Shown here: in pieces, positions 1 to 10,444 of the stretch | Position numbering within the stretch: the stretch's first letter is position 1 | Layout of the letters: each line of letters begins with the position of its first letter | Source: Datisca glomerata | Taxonomy: Eukaryota; Streptophyta; Magnoliopsida; Cucurbitales; Datiscaceae | Reading direction: 5' to 3' | Assembly (NCBI GenBank): GCA_003255025.1 | Contig: QANY01000011.1 | Coordinates: 1,141,667-1,205,666, forward strand | DNA length: 64,000 nt | Notes under the pieces: model-generated | Database searches by the model: none | What the model was told of the DNA's origin: nothing | What the model saw: only the letters and a program-made list of their open reading frames with translations | Program-made: the position numbers and the translations under genes

Positions 1-185
1 AAACCCCATAAAACCTCATCTAGTTTCCTCAATTCCATACATTCCAAGTCCACATTTTTTTTTCCAGAAAACAGAGCTAGAATCATTGTAAATGAAGGAA
101 TATTAAAAGCCAGTGACCAATTGATCAAACCCCAGAAATTTCTTCTACCTCAAATCCAAGCCGACCAAGTCTGCATTATTACTGA

Positions 186-478
186 ATAAGGGAATATTGG
201 ACCTCTCTGGCCTCTGTTCGGCGTTTTGGCCTTTCTCTAAACACTCCTTCAAGCAGTTTTGCCACCTTAACTTCGGTTTGCTTTCGTCAAGATTTCAGCA
301 GGTTCTTCCACTGCTTCTCTTCTTCTATCTGCAACACGGAAATTGACGGCGTCAACATCAACAAGCTCTACAACGCTGTCCAGCTCTACCTCAGCTCCAC
401 CATCCCATTCACCGGCAACTGTCTGAGTCACATGATGCAATCAGCTCCAGCGCCATAACTTTCGGCCTCCCCAACAGG
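186..478 (+). pseudogene. AAA-ATPase (BCS1-like, At5g57480 group) N-terminal fragment
   Basis: Translation in shifting frames recovers the N-terminus of a plant AAA-ATPase of the membrane-anchored BCS1-like group. EYWTSLAS reads from 192, VLAF from 223, LRFAFVK from 271, and IDGVNINKLYNAVQLYLSS from 342; a last frame gives SSAITFGLPN ending near 475. In that family the order is start Met, hydrophobic anchor, then this conserved N-terminal (AAA_assoc) region, and here the order is preserved. The expected start codon is ATA (186-188). Stops lie at 238-240 and 268-270, and at least three frameshifts are needed. Similarity stops at about 478, long before the Walker A ATPase core, so only roughly 100 of about 500 codons remain. 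The genes of this family are usually intronless, so a DNA-level truncated copy is as likely as a retrocopy. No function is expected. Confidence 0.8.
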
Positions 479-1423
479 TGATTCCACGTAGATACACGTG
501 CGTGGAACGTCAAAAGTAGCAGAGAGGTGTTATTTGCTGAGTTAAATGAATAAAAGTACGCAAGAAGTATATGGGTGCTATTCGCAAATTGCACACCTAT
601 ATTTTGCAAACCGCAATTTGCATTTTAGCCTAAATTATAAGATTCCCTATGCGAAATCTTTGTAAATGCGGAGTTGGTAAATGGTAATATGAGCTTATCT
701 CTTGTCCCATCTCTGGGTTAAGTATGATCATATTAGTTTGATCTTGTTAGGATGGTGTACCTTGAAGCCTAGCGTTGTTATTTTTCAACTCGGAACACAA
801 TTTTCCTCGTATTTATAAAGTTTCACCATATACTTCGTCGTGTGCAGGATTTGCAACGCCACTATAACATGGCCAATGACTTTCCAATTTGAAATACTGG
901 CCAGAATGCATCACCATTAGCGGATGTCGTTTCATTGCATGTTCAAACTGCAAGTGAACTTCAACGTTTTTTTTACGCTCTCAAGTTTTCAGGCTGTAGT
1001 GAATGTATGTGACAATGACCTGATCCTCACTGTATCTCTTATTTACTTGCTGGTTTTTGGAGAGGCGGGCTCTTCCATTGAATGACACTGACAGTATGTC
1101 GTTAATTAGATAAATTTGATCTTCGCACTGTCAAAAGATGTAATGCATCAAAGTAATTTGAAATTTTGAAGATGGTCATTTGCATATTTCATATTTTCAT
1201 GTGTTGAGGATCAAATAGCTAGCTCTGAATTTGAGAATTAGGATGAAAAAATCCTTGACTAGCATAAAGGAAAGATAGTTTCCAAATCTGTCTGAAACGA
1301 TGTTCTACTTATTTTGATTCCGAATTATTTTCAGATTCTTTCTGCTTGTTTGATACGGAATCCATATATTCTTTTTAATTGCTGTCAATGCTAATTCTAA
1401 GTTGATCCAAGTTAGTTATATTT

Positions 1424-1528
1424 GATTATATAATGTGTACATTGTTTAATTTATGAGCTATAATATCATTTAATGGGAAACATTAACATTTGAATGGTTA
1501 ATGCATCTTTTACTTAAATAAATCTTGG
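1424..1528 (+). repeat. 105-bp direct repeat, copy 1
   Basis: Begins gattatataatgtg and ends aaataaatcttg. It is matched almost base for base by 1668-1772 (a few substitutions only), with a 139-bp spacer between copies. Non-coding; origin unknown, probably a local duplication. Confidence 0.85.
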
Positions 1529-1667
1529 TTAGTCCGTAAATACTCCATGCATAAATGTTAAATATTGTTATGTAGTTTCGGAGAGCACTTTTCCCTTTAC
1601 AAACAGATTTGATCGGTCCTGTGAATTGTATGCAAGTTTCGGAATTTGTAGATGATGGAAATTTTTA

Positions 1668-1772
1668 GATTATATAATGTGTACATTGTTTAATTTATGA
1701 GCTATAATATCATTTAATTGGAAACATTAACATTTGAATGGTTAATGCATCATTTACTTAAATAAATCTTGA
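1668..1772 (+). repeat. 105-bp direct repeat, copy 2
   Basis: Second copy of the repeat at 1424-1528, same orientation. Confidence 0.85.
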
Positions 1773-2844
1773 TGTTTTCTGCAATGCGTTAGTATAAAAA
1801 ATGTTACCAATGTTAGTGAATTTCTTGTGTTTTCAAAGATTCCTTACATTGTCATCTAAAATTACTTGTAACTTTAATTTTACTCTATACAGTGATAAGA
1901 TATTTATTTATTTTATTTTTTAATGAATTTTGTGCAGGGAAGAGGACGATTTGTGAGTTAAACAATTTAAAGGGGTGCAAAATATCAATTTATTTGAAAA
2001 ATTTAATAGTCATAAAATAAAGGGAAAAATGTATTAAGACCCCCTATACTTGATTGAATTACAAAATGACCCCTTAAAACTTTTTTTTGACATTTTAAAT
2101 TCCTAAACTTCAATAAAATATTTTAAGCCCCAAACGTCTATTTTTCGCCTACTTCCGTTAGATTACACTACCCCTAACTCCATCAACCCTTCATCTTATT
2201 CGTTCTCAGTCAACCCCCTTAATTGCCCAAACAACCACCATCTCGGCCCATAAGCCCCTATTCGCACTAAATAATCACGGGCAAGCATCAACTGAAAAAG
2301 CTTCGCGGCTAAGGGGAATGGGTTACTGATCAAACCGAAAGCAAATTTCATGTTTCAGGTGATAATGATTTACCGTTTCTCCAGCTATTTTGCTAAGAGA
2401 CGAAAGCTCTGCATTTCTGTTGAAAGAATTAACTAGAGAAAAATTATGATTCTGTACTTATTAGTTATTAATAAAGAATGCATGTTCTAATAAAATCGAT
2501 TATCCCAAAACAACACTTCAATATTTGTTTGTTTCCTAAGAAAATGTAATAGAATTCTTATAAGTTTTCAGATCAGTGGCTAAAACAACCCTCAGTCACC
2601 AGATTTAGGGGTGGTTGATGATTTGAAAATGAAATTTAAAGAAGCAGTGAAAATAAAATTAACAAAATTGTTTGACAAATCCACTTGTTTTTCAATAATA
2701 AAATCATTGGTATATTATTGATTGAAATTCTTAAGATTGATAATATTCAACAAAAAAAATACCCATTATCGAGTCAAGAAATTTGACGTAGACTCATAAG
2801 AAATTGCATTCCATGGTTTCTAGATGAATAAATTCTTTTAAGAA

Positions 2845-3230
2845 TTCGTTTAGGAGTTTTCGAGTGATGTGTGATTTGAGTGATATAGTCTATGACAAGT
2901 AAGCCTGTGAACATAGGAGACATATAATCGAAAGGGTGAAGGACAAGCACCTTACGACAACTACCAGACGATGACAAATGCATTTACTGCTCTAAGGTTG
3001 GTAGGAGGCGTGAGAATTGATGATGGTGGTCCTCCCCATAATGATACCAAAGGTTACTTATATAGACGGGGCCAATGTAAGGACCACGAACCGTCACTTG
3101 TACCAACATAAAACGTGACCATACTAATAAAGCGTGACCACACTTCGTGTCCCCCAACTAGTCGTGTTTTCATGGCATCAAACAGTTGCATAACCAACTC
3201 ACAAATGAAAGACTTATACAGTGAAACGGA
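2845..3230 (-). repeat. R1 repeat, copy A (probable gypsy LTR fragment)
   Basis: Diverged but clearly collinear with 19497-19920. Shared blocks include the gtgatgt and caagtaag motifs, ggtgaaggacaa against ggttgaaggacaa, a ttatataga block (3058-3066 here, 19722-19729 there), repeated cataaaacgtg units, and ggcatc-agcagttgcataac. On the minus strand the shared block reads as a TATA box (TCTATATAA), as expected in an LTR promoter. No coding content. Assignment to a Tat-like gypsy LTR is inferred from context at the second copy. The Athila element begins about 180 bp further on, so this copy may have been cut by that insertion. Confidence 0.55.
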
Positions 3231-3254
3231 CCCCAAAGGACCCCACCCACCCCT

Positions 3255-3400
3255 CGCTGGCTCGGTGGTGGGTCCATGGAACCCACCCGCCGTGAGGTTT
3301 CCTCGGTGGTGGGTTCATGGAACCCACCCGCCGACGGGCCTCCCTGATGGCAGGTCCATTGAGCCCATCCACCGCCGGGCTTCCTTGACAGTGGGTTGTT
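3255..3400. repeat. GC-rich imperfect tandem/palindromic repeat
   Basis: About three imperfect units of 45-50 bp, each carrying ggtgggtycatggaaccc followed by accgccg. Each unit is itself nearly self-complementary around a central catgg. Strikingly GC-rich against the AT-rich surroundings. Open frames across it on both strands are low-complexity products of the repeat, not genes. Confidence 0.65.
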
Positions 3401-3408
3401 GTCTCTTT

Positions 3409-4929
3409 TGATATATGTCCAATCAAGTGCAGGTATCGTTTAACAAGTAATAGAGTAGTAAATACGAGTCGATCTCCCGAGAGACTAAGTGAATATGCAA
3501 TATATATGATCAAAATAAAGTTAATTTGCAAGAAAGGTAGTAACAATAATAATTGTTTGATATGATTGAAACTAAATTGAAATTAATAAGACTAAAAGAG
3601 TGAAGTGGAAAGACAATTGTAGAGTAGGAAACTACTTAATATTAGTGAGATATTCAATGAGAGAGAGGGCTAGTATGGACAATTCCCTTATCAATCACTT
3701 TATCTAAATCAATCATGCTCCAGTTGCTATAACGTCTCAGTGGCACTACCTTAGCTCTTAAGCACAATAAATTATCATTTTTAAGATTACCAATTATAGT
3801 CTTAACTATCTTATGTCTAAGCTTAGTCAGATTTGAGATTGGTTCATTAAGTTCTAGCCAAAGGGTAGCAAGACAAGTTCATATGTTTATGTAACCCACA
3901 AAGTATTTAAATCTACACGATTCCATATTCATATATTTTTTATTTTAACACTCAAGCATTATTTAAGTCTATTTAATTAAACTAAGTCATTTAATATTTT
4001 AATCTAACTTGCATTCCAATAGAGATGACCAATCACTAATAGAAATTAACTTTAAGCTTACGTAATTGAAATATCAAAGAGAGCTTAACAACATAATAAC
4101 ATTAATAAGATAAAGTAAAAGTCAAGTTCATATTATATACTAGCCACCGAGTGTTTAGCTCATAACGAGCTCAAGGATAAAAACAGAATATCCCATTTCT
4201 AAGTTTTTTGTCAGACTAAGAAATAGAATGAAGCTAAACAGAAGGTGAAATGAGGTAAATAAGAGAGAGAAAAGAAGAAGAATAAACAAATTATTCTAAG
4301 CCTTTTCTTCTTCCTCGAATTCCTTCCTTCCTTTCTGTCATCTTCTTCCTCTTCTCTTTTTGCGCAAAGTCTCTTTCGTACCAAGCAAGGTCGGCTCCTT
4401 TTCGCTATGTCCAACCCCCTTTCAAAAATAGATGCACTTCCTTTTTATATGAGCCTCGGGACAAGGATCTCTTTAGCATTGGGACGCGTGTCAAGCTCCA
4501 AAGAGTTAAGGACCATGGAAGTAAGTGCTGAGGACACCTATAATAACGATTTTTGATGCACAAGAATCTCTTTTTTTATTTTAGCGCTAGTTGGACTAGG
4601 CGACAAACCACTCGCCAAGCTTGCAATGCACTGCTACAACTACAACAACATCAGGAACTACTACAACATCGAAAGATATCAAGCTCTGCAAGGGGTCCTG
4701 CAACGAAAAATCTCTAACGCATAAAATTGCTTAAAAATACTAACAAGGCTGGCTTAATAACAAAACTAACCCCAAGACTAAATAAATAATAAATAACTAA
4801 GGCTCATGCAATAAAAACACGAAATCACCCTAACATAAGCAACAATTCAAACTTAAGAATGCTAAGATAAATCTAATGGCCAAGGGATTTTTTTTCAGCA
4901 GCAATATTACGCAATTTCAAATTAGAGCA
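3409..4929 (-). repeat. Athila element 3' LTR
   Basis: Matches the high-coordinate LTR from tgatatatg (3409) through about 4875. A purine tract on the minus strand (GGGGGAGGGAAA, plus-strand 4934-4945) lies just inside the proposed edge at 4929 and is a candidate polypurine tract. About 1.5 kb, shorter than its partner because it lacks the partner's internal duplication and the insertion at 11544-11760. Confidence 0.7.
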
Positions 4930-5915
4930 GAAATTTCCCTCCCCCAAAATTATTTTATTCTACTAAGGATGATAACATAATTGATTCTAGAAGGATAGGG
5001 AACTTAAACAGAGCATTAAAACTAACTTGGACTTAAAGTATCCCAAAATTCCAAACTAACTTTCCTCCGATGTGCAAAAGATGAGGGAACTATCCTATAC
5101 ACTCTTAATCTCAGCATCCTTTATTATGCAATTTCTTTAAAGCTTTTAATTGCTTTTACACAACAGATTAGTTGAGCAAAATAGTGCAGTAAACTAAAAT
5201 TAAAAGCTTGTAGAGAAATATACAAATAGCTAATTAAAAACCTAAACAAGACAAATTCAGAATTGACAATTAAAAGAAGGGTCCAACCCCTCCCCTAAAC
5301 TTAAAACTAGCAGTGTCCTCACTGCCACACACAACTATCCCACCAAAACATGCTTTCTAAATTTTTAGAAACAAAATTCTAACAAGAACCAGATAATGCT
5401 AAGACAGACATTAGAGATAAGAAGCTAAGAAAAAATAAATAGGGAAAAGAAAAGTCATTCCTCTTGCTACTGCAGCAGACGATCGACTTTTAATGCATTG
5501 ATGAACTCATCAGGCCACCCCTTCCTTTGGATACTGCCTTAAGGTCTGAAAGCTTCTTTCTAGCGGATTCAATCTATGCTTGCAACTATTCTTTCATCTC
5601 CCACTCTTTAGCATCCACTTTCATTTTTTTTTCTTGGAGCTTTTGGGGGCTCCAGCTGCTGTAGCATCTGCTTTCTTTTCATATGCCTTTCCCTTCTCCT
5701 TTGTTTTGGGTGATCCTGAATTCTTTGATTTTTCTACTTCAGGACTAGGTGTGGACAACTTTCTTTTACCTTTATCTTTTCCCTTTTTTAGGGGAAGGCT
5801 TGTGCGGGAGTGGGAGAGTTTGCTCTGTCTCCTCTTCTTCATTTATCTCTTCAAGTAATTCCTCCTCTTTTTCACTTTCATTGGCTCATTTCTCTCTTTC
5901 AAACTCTCCTTCAAA
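4930..5915 (-). other. Athila 3' untranslated region
   Basis: Non-coding part of the element between the downstream ORF and the 3' LTR. It is AT-rich, with a second C-rich tract at about 5282-5295. Plus-strand open frames at 5580-6170 are antisense to the acidic downstream ORF or run through this UTR, and are not genes. Confidence 0.5.
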
Positions 5916-7148
5916 TTATGTTTCCAACTCTTCTTCTTCGGTTTCTTGTCCTTCCTCAACCTCCTCTTCTTTTTCTTTTTCAGACCCATTTACCTCTTCT
6001 TCAACTTTCTCTCCTTCCTTTTCGACTTCATCCTCATCTTCCTGCTCTGTAAAATCTCCAGCCTCCTTGTTAGATTCCTCCTTTTCCTTCTCATCATCCC
6101 TCCAGGGTTGAAGAAGGATTTCAGGGGAAGAAGGAAAAGGCATTGTTGGCTTCGTGAAGTTCTTTTGTAAGATTTTTCTGAGGGTCATCCCTACTCTGGA
6201 CATATTCCCAATAAGCTTGCTACTGCAGCTCCTGATGCTGAAACATCTTAGCAAACTTCTTATGGTAGTTTCTTGAAGCTTGACCATTTCATAAAGGGTA
6301 CAGAGCATGAGGTTTATATCCGTTGTGTCGAAATAATACGATGGATTACTGGAAGGACGAGAGGATGATGGCTTAGACTGGGTTCCAACTGGCTCTTTAG
6401 TCTTTTCTGCTACAAATATTTGTATTGCAACCAAATTGATAGCTCCTCTATTTATTAATTTTTCTTATGTACTTAAACAAGGAACAAGATTAGCAAGACA
6501 AAGCTTAAAGACAAGGCATGGAAAAAATAGAGAAACAATCTTTTGGACGCACAAAGCTTAAATTCTTTCAACAATATTCTACTTACGTTGATGCTTTTTT
6601 CAGATAAAATTGTATGCAGCAAAATTAATCTTTCTTGCGTGACTGTTTGGATGTGTGTGGTGGGCATAATGGGAGTGCGTATGAAGTGGTACCACACACT
6701 TTGGCTCTAGGTTTTAAAGTAATTCTCAAACATGTTTTTACTCTCTCGGTAGACACACTATGTAGTGCCTGGCACAATTAACTCACACAACATCTCATCT
6801 AACATATCTTCTATAGTTGTAGCAGCTATGACATAATATTCATCATCGAAATCAAGCAAATCATTAATTTTATTCAAAGATTCAATAGTAACAACAACAA
6901 GCATACCTCTCAAGCTGACATTAGACTCCTTAAGGTTATAGTTAGCATAGAACTCTCTTACCATGGGCACCAAAATGGTGTCGTAGTGAGAGCATAACCT
7001 CACCCAATGAGGGTGACAATTCCAACATAAATCCCTTCTCTTCATGAAATTTCTTCTTAGCCTCTTCACTGACAAATTTTTCAATAGACACAAATCATTT
7101 AAGCTAGCTCTTCACTTTAGTTTTATTCATTTTTGAAGAAGAAGACAT
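5916..7148 (-). pseudogene. Athila downstream ORF (putative plant transposon protein / env-like position)
   Basis: Starts at an ATG whose complement is 7146-7148 (MSSSSKMNK). It then gives, in broken frames, KFVSEEAKKKFHE, VPMVREFYANYNLKESNVSLRG and LLDFDDEYYVIAAT. The WxxxC/VPxVREFYAN-xVxVRG pattern is that of the 'putative plant transposon protein' domain carried downstream of integrase in Athila-like elements. The C-terminal 170 residues (6434-5916) are open and end in a very acidic Glu/Asp tract of about 80 residues. At least one stop and one frameshift separate the halves. It occupies the position where env-like ORFs occur in Athila, but I see no clear signal peptide or membrane span, so an envelope role is not supported. 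Confidence 0.65.
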
Positions 7149-7884
7149 TTTTAGAGGATGAAAATATGGGTCTCAAATGAATATGGGGAAACATGGGTTC
7201 GTTTAGAGGCAAAGGAGAAAGTTTTTTGAATTCACTAGCTTGCATAAGAAAAGGGGCAATGATGCTTCATATTTTAAAGGCACATGGCCTCCTTCTTTGC
7301 TGCCACGTGGACCTCCCTAACCACCTGATCTTGCAAAAAACAAATCAAATGATATTTTAATTGCAAATAATTTTGGGAGAAATTTGAAATTTAACGAAGA
7401 TGAAGCGTTTAGTTGATTTTTGGGCGCTCATATTGGAGGGAATATTTGCTGCACTGGCATATGAGATGATGTAGCACTTCTTTCCTGGCACTGAAACAGT
7501 AAACCATCCAATAGGCACCTCTCCATCTGCCAGTTGTCCTGACAGTGGACCCCACCCACATACAATTTATACCTGCAAATCATTCCCATAAAACCTTTTT
7601 AAGGATAGAATCTCGTGATACATTAAATATTCAGTGTAAATATCATATCTTATAAATGAATGATTCTTCTTTTATGAAATGATTTTACTTGAAAAGAGAA
7701 ATATTAGTACCTAAAATAACAAATCTAATCTAAAATGCATTAATTTAGCCTAACTATGAACACAGAGTACGAAAGTGAAATAAATGAAAAAAAATAAAGT
7801 GAAATTCTCTCTTGGGTTGCTTCCAAAAGTGCTTGTTTAAAGTCCTTAGCCTGATTTGGGCCTTGATCGTCATGGATCACCGAG
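7149..7884 (-). other. Athila spacer between integrase and downstream ORF
   Basis: No coding similarity recognised. Part of the retroelement by position. Confidence 0.4.
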
Positions 7885-8560
7885 CTAAATTGAGGTCTTT
7901 ACATGGTCAACCTCATTTTTCAAGCATTGCTTAACCCTTTGGCCATTCACCAGGAATTTCTTTCCAGTCTTTTCATCTAATAAATCCACAGCTCCATAGG
8001 GGTAAACTCTAATCAGTTTAAATGGCATAGTCCATCTTGATTTTAGCTTTCTAGGAAATAGCCTTAATCTTGAGTTGAACAACAATACTTTCTCCCTTAG
8101 CTTTAGCTCTCTGTTCATGATCCTTTTATCATGCTAGAACTCATCTAACTCAATCAATTTCAATGCTCTTTTATCTCATGTTGCCTGCAAGTTCAAATTT
8201 AGCTTTTTGACAGCCCAAAAGGATTTATGCTATAGCTCTAAGGGCAGATGACAAGCTTTTCCAAAAACCAACATATAGAAAGACATTCCCAAATGTGTCT
8301 TATAGGTAGTCCTATACGCCCACAGTGTATCATCTAATCTTATGGACATATTTTTTCTGTTGGGATTCACTACTTTTTCCAGAATTCTCTATATCTCACG
8401 ACTTGATAACTCCACTTGGCCACTTATCTGAGGGTGGTACGTTGTAGCAACTTTATGTTTCACCCCATACTTGGCTAGTAATCCTTCAACAAGCTTATTG
8501 CAAAAGTGAGTGCTTTCATCACTAATGATGGCTCGAGGAGTCCTAAACTGAGTAAAATGA
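7885..8560 (-). pseudogene. Athila integrase, core and C-terminal part
   Basis: The minus strand from about 8556 reads [13 protein letters not shown], then [30 protein letters not shown] and [12 protein letters not shown]: the rve integrase core with the second catalytic Asp (in IISD) and the catalytic Glu (in GQVE). The frame at 8118-7885 continues with LLFNSRLRLFPRKLKSRW and GAVDLLDEKTGKKFLVNGQRVKQ, the C-terminal DNA-binding region. Stops fall after SSREI and after LPLEL. The zinc-binding HHCC domain and the first catalytic Asp are absent, lost together with RNase H. Dead. Confidence 0.85.
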
Positions 8561-8593
8561 CTTCAATTTTAGCTTTACCCACTCTTATTCCCT

Positions 8594-9536
8594 TTAATGA
8601 AACTCTATGCCTTCCTGAACCATGAAGTGACACTTTTCCCAGTTTAAGACTAAATTGGTCACTTCAAATCTTTCAACTACTTTCTCAAGATTAGACATAC
8701 ATTTTAAGTATGATTCTCCAAAGATAGAAAAATCATCCATAATCACCTCTAAAGTGTGCCCTACCATATCTGTGAAGATGGACGTCATGCATATTTGGAA
8801 AGTTGTTGGAGCGTTTTAGAGCCAAAATGTATTCTTCTAAAGGAAAATGTCCCATAAAGGCAAGTGAAGGTAGTATTTTCTTGGTCCTCCGGAGGTATGG
8901 CAATTTAATTGTGTCTCGAGTAACCATCCAGGAAGTAATAATACTCCTTGCTAGCCAGCCTATCAAGATCTGGTCCTTAAAAGGTAAAGGAAAATGGTCT
9001 TTTCTAGTGACTTTATTCAACTTTCAATAGTTCATACACACTTTCCATCCAGTTACTGTCCTTATTGGGATCAGCTCGTTGTTTTCATTTGCTATTACTG
9101 TGATTCCACCTTTCTTTGGCACGCATTGAACTGGATTGACCCATGCACTATCAGAGATTGGATATATTATGCCTACATCCAACCACTTGATGATCTCATT
9201 TTTTACCACCTCCTTCATAATCGGGTTCAACCTCATTTGTTACTCTATTGAGTTGTTACATCCCTCCTCTAAGAGTATCTTGTGCATACATATTGAGGGA
9301 CTTATCCCTTTTATGTCTACGATTTACCACCCGATAGCTCTTTTGTATCTCCTAAACACATAAAGCAGAAAATTTTCATTCTCACTACTTAGGCTTGAAG
9401 AGATGATGATGGGTAATGTACTATTTTTACCCAAGTAGGCATACTTTAAATGTGCGGGGAGGGTCTTCAATTCCAGCAAGGGCGGTAACTCTATGGAAGG
9501 CACTATGAGCTTAAATTCTCTCTCAAATAAATGCAA
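8594..9536 (-). pseudogene. Athila reverse transcriptase
   Basis: Three overlapping minus-strand frames together cover a Ty3/gypsy RT. 9536-9324 gives ELPPLLELKTLPAHLKYAYLG. 9236-9024 gives NPIMKEVVKNEIIKWLDVGI and PVQCVPKKGGITVIANE. 9020-8733 gives TRKDHFPLPF followed by a degraded palm. 8788-8594 gives FTDMVGHTLEVIMDDFSIFG and LVLNWEKCHFMV. The catalytic box reads VIMDDFS, so the metal-binding Asp pair is kept, but several frameshifts and stops break the polyprotein. RNase H, expected next, is missing: the frame runs out 40 bp before integrase core sequence begins. Confidence 0.88.
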
Positions 9537-9913
9537 AGATTCAAATTTTTACCAATTTTGAAGTTTTCAGGCATGGCATCCATCCATGATGCTTTAGCCT
9601 CCTCCTCATCACTACTGATTTCATCCAAAATTGTTAATGCTGACTCTGGCAGAGTTGAATTTCTACAGATAGGGAACAACCGTTTCATCATTATAAAATC
9701 CAATACCGATATGGCAGCTCATTCTTCAATTTCCTCATCTGGATACATCATGGCCTTAAAGACATTGAAGGTGATCTCCTGGTCATTTACTCTCATGGTC
9801 AGTTCAGCCTTATGGACATCAATAATTGTCCTTCTTGTAGCCAGGAAGGGTCTTCCTAGGATGATTGGCACTTCTTTATCCGCTTCATAGTCTAGGAATT
9901 TTAAAGGTATCAT
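9503..9913 (-). pseudogene. Athila aspartic protease (C-terminal half)
   Basis: 9913-9719 reads [39 protein letters not shown] and [12 protein letters not shown], the conserved second half of Athila protease. 9703-9503 continues with an acidic linker to RT. The N-terminal half with the active-site Asp triad is absent, because sequence upstream of KFLDYEAD is gag. Only a frameshift separates this segment from RT. Confidence 0.82.
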
Positions 9914-10277
9914 TCACTTCTATAAATAGTCTCAAGTGTAAATAAGGATCTTCAGATGGCATGCCATTAAATTATCTCACTGTTTGTAGCATTTGAAACA
10001 TTACTGGCTTCAACTCAGATTGAAGGGCTTGGATTTCAGGCCTCAATATACCATGATTCATGGCTTTGTGGCAAGAGGATTGCATAGTATTTGATGGATC
10101 TCTCTGTCATCAGTCATTACTATGACAATGTTACCATTGTTTGTTTAATTGCCTTGTTGATTCCTTTCATTTAACACAACTTCATCTTCAACAGGTGCAA
10201 CCATCTCTTCAATGACAGCTAAACCTCGTTGCTCTCTTTGTAATTGTCTTAAGGTTCTATCAATTTTCGGGTCAAAG
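9905..10277 (-). pseudogene. Athila gag remnant fused to protease
   Basis: The minus strand from 10277 reads FDPKIDRTLRQLQREQRGLA, then after frameshifts [31 protein letters not shown] and TFKIP. This is the N-terminal Athila gag with its conserved EDP-LHL-LF-EV block. It runs directly into the protease segment with no gag core, zinc knuckle or protease active site between, which indicates an internal deletion of perhaps 1 kb or more. Stops are present. Confidence 0.72.
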
Positions 10278-10407
10278 ATGAAGTCCAATATTTACTGCAT
10301 GCACATATAATAGATCCCACTCTCCTAAAAATAGAGCAGGGGCAACAAATTTAGTAAAACTCACAAATTGAATCCTACATGGTCTAAATAATGATAATTT
10401 ATATCTA
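10278..10407 (-). other. Athila leader between primer site and gag
   Basis: Short non-coding stretch separating the primer-binding site from the gag remnant. Confidence 0.4.
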
Positions 10408-10426
10408 GTCCCTAACAATGGCGCCA
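10408..10426 (-). other. Primer-binding site of the Athila element
   Basis: The minus strand reads TGGCGCCATTGTTAGGGAC. Plant Athila elements use TGGCGCCGTTG-type sites (tRNA-Asp class). It lies about 20 bp inside the 5' LTR edge at 10445 and sets the element's orientation. Confidence 0.75.
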
Positions 10427-10444
10427 AAAACTTATAATCTATTT

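Larger units (their letters stand above)
481..2844. other. Non-coding interval, no gene recognised
   Basis: AT-rich sequence with many stops in all frames. Apart from the direct repeat at 1424/1668 I see no coding similarity. The stretch at about 2035-2200 is the kind of C-rich/AT-rich non-coding sequence common near plant transposons, but no terminal repeats or target duplications were found to define an element. Confidence 0.4.

Noticed and set aside
3115..3411. Proline-rich 98-codon open frame
   Set aside because: It reads through the GC-rich palindromic repeat and R1; the opposite strand is open too, and there is no family similarity.
5580..6170. Overlapping plus-strand Ser/Phe/Leu-rich frames
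   Set aside because: Antisense of the acidic Athila downstream ORF and of its UTR; composition follows directly from the purine-rich minus strand.
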